Positions 4,736 through 6,888 of a DNA stretch of 6,888 bases are shown here, one piece after another. The DNA is taken from assembly GCA_016839425.1 (NCBI GenBank), contig JAEOUI010000129.1:1-6888 (forward strand), given 5' to 3'. The notes beneath the pieces were generated by a model. The model saw nothing but the letters and a program-made list of their open reading frames with translations. It made no database searches and was not told the DNA's origin. A program made the translations under genes and the position numbers. The DNA is from Promethearchaeota archaeon (GTDB lineage: Archaea > Asgardarchaeota > Lokiarchaeia > Sigynarchaeales > SOKP01). The number at the start of each line of letters is the position of its first letter. The stretch's first letter is position 1.

Positions 4736-6888
4736 TCAGTCGACTCCGCTGTTTTTTTGTGAATCGTCTCTATATTTAAATCTGCTTAGCTTATAAATTT
4801 CTTGTGCTATTTTCTTTCCAATATTCTCGATCTTGGTTAAATCTGGAATATCTGAATTGAATATATTTTGTAAAGTCCCCATTTTCTTTAATAAACTTGT
4901 AGCTCTCTGAGCATTCACCCCTGGAATTCCCGCTATTACATGTTCTAGTAATTTTGAAGTATCGAGGGGTGCTTTTTCAAATCGAAGCTTTAACGAACTC
5001 TTAGATTCTACTTGTTCTTTTCTTGCTAAATGATACAAAAATAATGCTGTTTCCTTTGGATCTTCGGTTCTGTATATTATTATTCCAAAATTTAGAATAA
5101 TGGACGATAATGCTCCATATAATGCATTTTCATTTATATTAGAATTATTAAAAGGATTCCCCTCCAAAATAAGAATAGGGCGCTCGAAATTATTCTTAAG
5201 ATTTGATAATTCCTCAAATAACCTACCATCCTTTATAGAATCACTAAAATCTTTCGGAGATTTCCTCTCAATTCCTGCTCTATTTGATAAAACATAATCA
5301 GCCACGCTTAGCTGTTCTAACCTCACTTTAACTCCCATGAGCGATAAAATTCTGACCACGGGAGAAGCCGTTTCCCGATAGTCGCAGGCGATTTCGATCT
5401 TTTCTGCTCCCTCAATTTGAGTGATAGATTCATAATAACTACCATTTTTATTTTGTTCATTTGAAATAAAATTCAAAATGTTAGATTGGCCTGAGTTACT
5501 TTTGTTTTCTAGTTTTTTCATCTTTTTAAGGCTTTCTTTCATATTTTTTTCTTTTGTTCTTTCTGCCCAATAATATCCTTCATCGCGAGTGTTTTCTGCC
5601 ATCAGGACGCACACCCTACCTTCTCTTTTCCGTCCTGTACGTCCTCTTCTTTGTATGGATCTTATGGCGCTTGGTACGACATCGTAAAATATAACTAAAT
5701 CACATTCAGCTATGTCTAAGCCTTCTTCTGCGACGCTCGTTCCGATCAAGACATTATATAAGCCCTTTCTAAATTCTTCGAGGAGTTCAACCTGTTGTTT
5801 TTGTGTTAATCCCTTATCGGAACTTTTATTTGCTTGACCTACGAACTTTTGAACTCGAATTGAATCATTTTTGCGTAAAATTCGAACAATATTATTCACA
5901 GAATCTCTAAAGTGGCAAAAAACTAATATTCTTGAATTATTATCCTTTTTTATCTGTTCTTCTAGTATTTCATTTAATTTTGTGATTTTTGGGTGGAGTA
6001 ACCCCTTTGATTGGGCCGAGTAAGTTAATTCTCTCATGTGTCTGAAGTCTTTATCACGGAATAATTCTTTTAAAGACTTATTAGCAGTATTTTTTTTTAT
6101 TTTTTCTTCATTTTTCTCCAAGTAATCTTTTAAAGCGTTGATCCCTTGTGTTTCGATTAATTCTGCCATGTGAGAGAGTCTAATGGCGTTTGCCGAAATT
6201 TTTTTAGCAAAAAACATTTGAAATCTTTCTGAATCGTCTCTTGTTGAAGAAATTCGCTTATTTATTAGATTATCTAATTTCAAGATGTCTTTTCTAGTTA
6301 CCTTATTAATATCGTGAGAAGAGAGTAATTCGTTTTCTTTTAAAAACTTATAGCAATTCTTTAGTTTATTGTCTAAAATCGATTTGATTTCCAAGAATTC
6401 ATTTGGTAATTTAATCCGTATCCATTCTTGCTCCACTTCATGGATGTAAGGGCTCACATCTCTATCTTTTTCGGAGCGAATCTCTAAGTGGTCGATAAAT
6501 AAATTCTTCTTTATCTCATTTATTTTTTCCTCAGTTGAACCTGGACTGGCTGTCAAACCTAAGATTTGAGGAAATTGAGCACTTTCAATATATTTTTTTG
6601 CAATATAACAATACGCATAATCCCCAACAGCACGATGAGCCTCGTCAAAAATGATTAACGATATATCTTTTATGGTATAAATAGCTGAAACTATATCGTT
6701 TTGAAACACTTGAGGCGTCATAAAGGCGATACTCACGCCTTTCCATAATTCCTTTCTCTTATCTGGAGGTATTGTTCCCGTTATCGCCTTTAATGAATCA
6801 GGAGGTATTTCAGTTAGCTCCAAGAATGATTTAAAGTGTTGTTCGACTAGTGGTTTTGTAGGTGCCAAAAAAACTACCTTAGAACCAG
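4736..6888 (-). CDS. hef: Hef helicase-nuclease (FANCM/XPF family), 5' end beyond the window
   Basis: Of this protein 716 residues are visible; about 50 N-terminal residues with the Walker A motif are missing, judged from Pyrococcus Hef (about 760). Hef is an archaeal enzyme that unwinds and cuts stalled replication forks and branched DNA. From the visible N-terminus there is motif Ia 'LAPTKPLVEQH' (7-17), the DEAH box (81-84), motif III TASP (112-115), a helical insertion domain (about 145-300), motif V 'GTSVAEEGLDI' (382-392) and motif VI QRRGRTGR (412-419). A Lys-rich linker (about 442-490) follows. The XPF nuclease is complete, with Asp502 and Glu505 in DYRE and 'ERKSPKD' (540-546). Two helix-hairpin-helix motifs close the protein, around 'IAGIPGVNAQRATSLLKKMG' and 'IENIGKKIAQEIYKL'. 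All catalytic residues that can be seen are intact. The linker carries a PCNA-binding-like motif (467-474). The stop is TGA at 4738-4736. The GTPase gene follows after 102 bases. Confidence 0.96.
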   Translation of the reverse strand, partial: GSKVVFLAPTKPLVEQHFKSFLELTEIPPDSLKAITGTIPPDKRKELWKGVSIAFMTPQVFQNDIVSAIYTIKDISLIIFDEAHRAVGDYAYCYIAKKYIESAQFPQILGLTASPGSTEEKINEIKKNLFIDHLEIRSEKDRDVSPYIHEVEQEWIRIKLPNEFLEIKSILDNKLKNCYKFLKENELLSSHDINKVTRKDILKLDNLINKRISSTRDDSERFQMFFAKKISANAIRLSHMAELIETQGINALKDYLEKNEEKIKKNTANKSLKELFRDKDFRHMRELTYSAQSKGLLHPKITKLNEILEEQIKKDNNSRILVFCHFRDSVNNIVRILRKNDSIRVQKFVGQANKSSDKGLTQKQQVELLEEFRKGLYNVLIGTSVAEEGLDIAECDLVIFYDVVPSAIRSIQRRGRTGRKREGRVCVLMAENTRDEGYYWAERTKEKNMKESLKKMKKLENKSNSGQSNILNFISNEQNKNGSYYESITQIEGAEKIEIACDYRETASPVVRILSLMGVKVRLEQLSVADYVLSNRAGIERKSPKDFSDSIKDGRLFEELSNLKNNFERPILILEGNPFNNSNINENALYGALSSIILNFGIIIYRTEDPKETALFLYHLARKEQVESKSSLKLRFEKAPLDTSKLLEHVIAGIPGVNAQRATSLLKKMGTLQNIFNSDIPDLTKIENIGKKIAQEIYKLSRFKYRDDSQKNSGVD
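5465..5488 (-). other. PIP-box-like motif in the Hef linker
   Basis: The eight residues QSNILNFI lie between the helicase and the XPF nuclease, in a Lys/Asn/Ser-rich stretch likely to be disordered. They fit the PCNA-interacting pattern Gln-x-x-(Ile/Leu/Met)-x-x-aromatic-hydrophobic, with Ile as the last residue where Phe is more usual. Work on Thermococcus Hef showed that this linker binds PCNA, which makes the location meaningful. Confidence 0.5.

Noticed and set aside
5100..5297. A 65-codon open frame on the + strand inside hef.
   Set aside because: It is antisense to the XPF nuclease domain, whose catalytic residues are conserved on the - strand.
6866..6868. TTG as the true start of hef.
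   Set aside because: The codon is the Leu of the motif Ia region 'LAPTKP'. The open frame continues through 'GSKVVF' to the window edge, and the family needs a Walker A motif further upstream.
1..6888. tRNA, rRNA, CRISPR repeats, transposon ends.
   Set aside because: No cloverleaf-like GC stems, regularly spaced repeats or transposase motifs were seen by eye on either strand; the gaps between genes are short and AT-rich.

Overview
The window looks like AT-rich archaeal chromosome, and most likely an Asgard (Promethearchaeota, Lokiarchaeia-like) genome. The evidence is a Hef/FANCM-type helicase-nuclease, archaeal DUF1616 and DUF1922 family proteins, TATA-like boxes, and a Rab-like small GTPase with the 'WDFAGE' switch II and a C-terminal zinc ribbon. 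Rab-like GTPases of this kind are frequent in Asgard archaea and rare in other archaea that carry Hef. This lineage call is an inference from families and motifs; no phylogeny was run.

Left part (1-758, + strand): the C-terminal end of a nucleotide-sugar epimerase/decarboxylase (UDP-glucuronate decarboxylase-like) overlaps the start of a single-pass membrane protein with an extracytoplasmic DUF1616-type domain rich in N-glycosylation sequons. Together they look like the end of a surface-glycan or cell-envelope operon. Their transcription runs head-on into the next block, and the two blocks overlap tail to tail by 21 bases.

Right part (738-6888, all - strand, in transcription order from the right edge): hef (5' end beyond the window), a Rab-like GTPase with a zinc ribbon and a non-canonical G4 motif, a small DUF1922-type zinc-ribbon protein, then tldD and tldE as a tightly coupled pair one base apart. 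TldD carries the HExxxH metalloprotease motif and the C-terminal Cys ligand. TldE lacks the zinc site, as expected for the partner subunit. Gaps of about 95-170 bases separate hef, the GTPase, the DUF1922 gene and tldD. They contain A/T-rich TATA-like sequences, so these are probably separate transcription units, and only tldDE is clearly an operon.

I see no RNA gene, CRISPR array, mobile element or obviously new multi-gene system. The best leads are the zinc-ribbon Rab-like GTPase with Ala in place of the G4 Asn, the PCNA-binding-like motif in the Hef linker, and the adjacency of two small zinc-ribbon proteins of unclear function.
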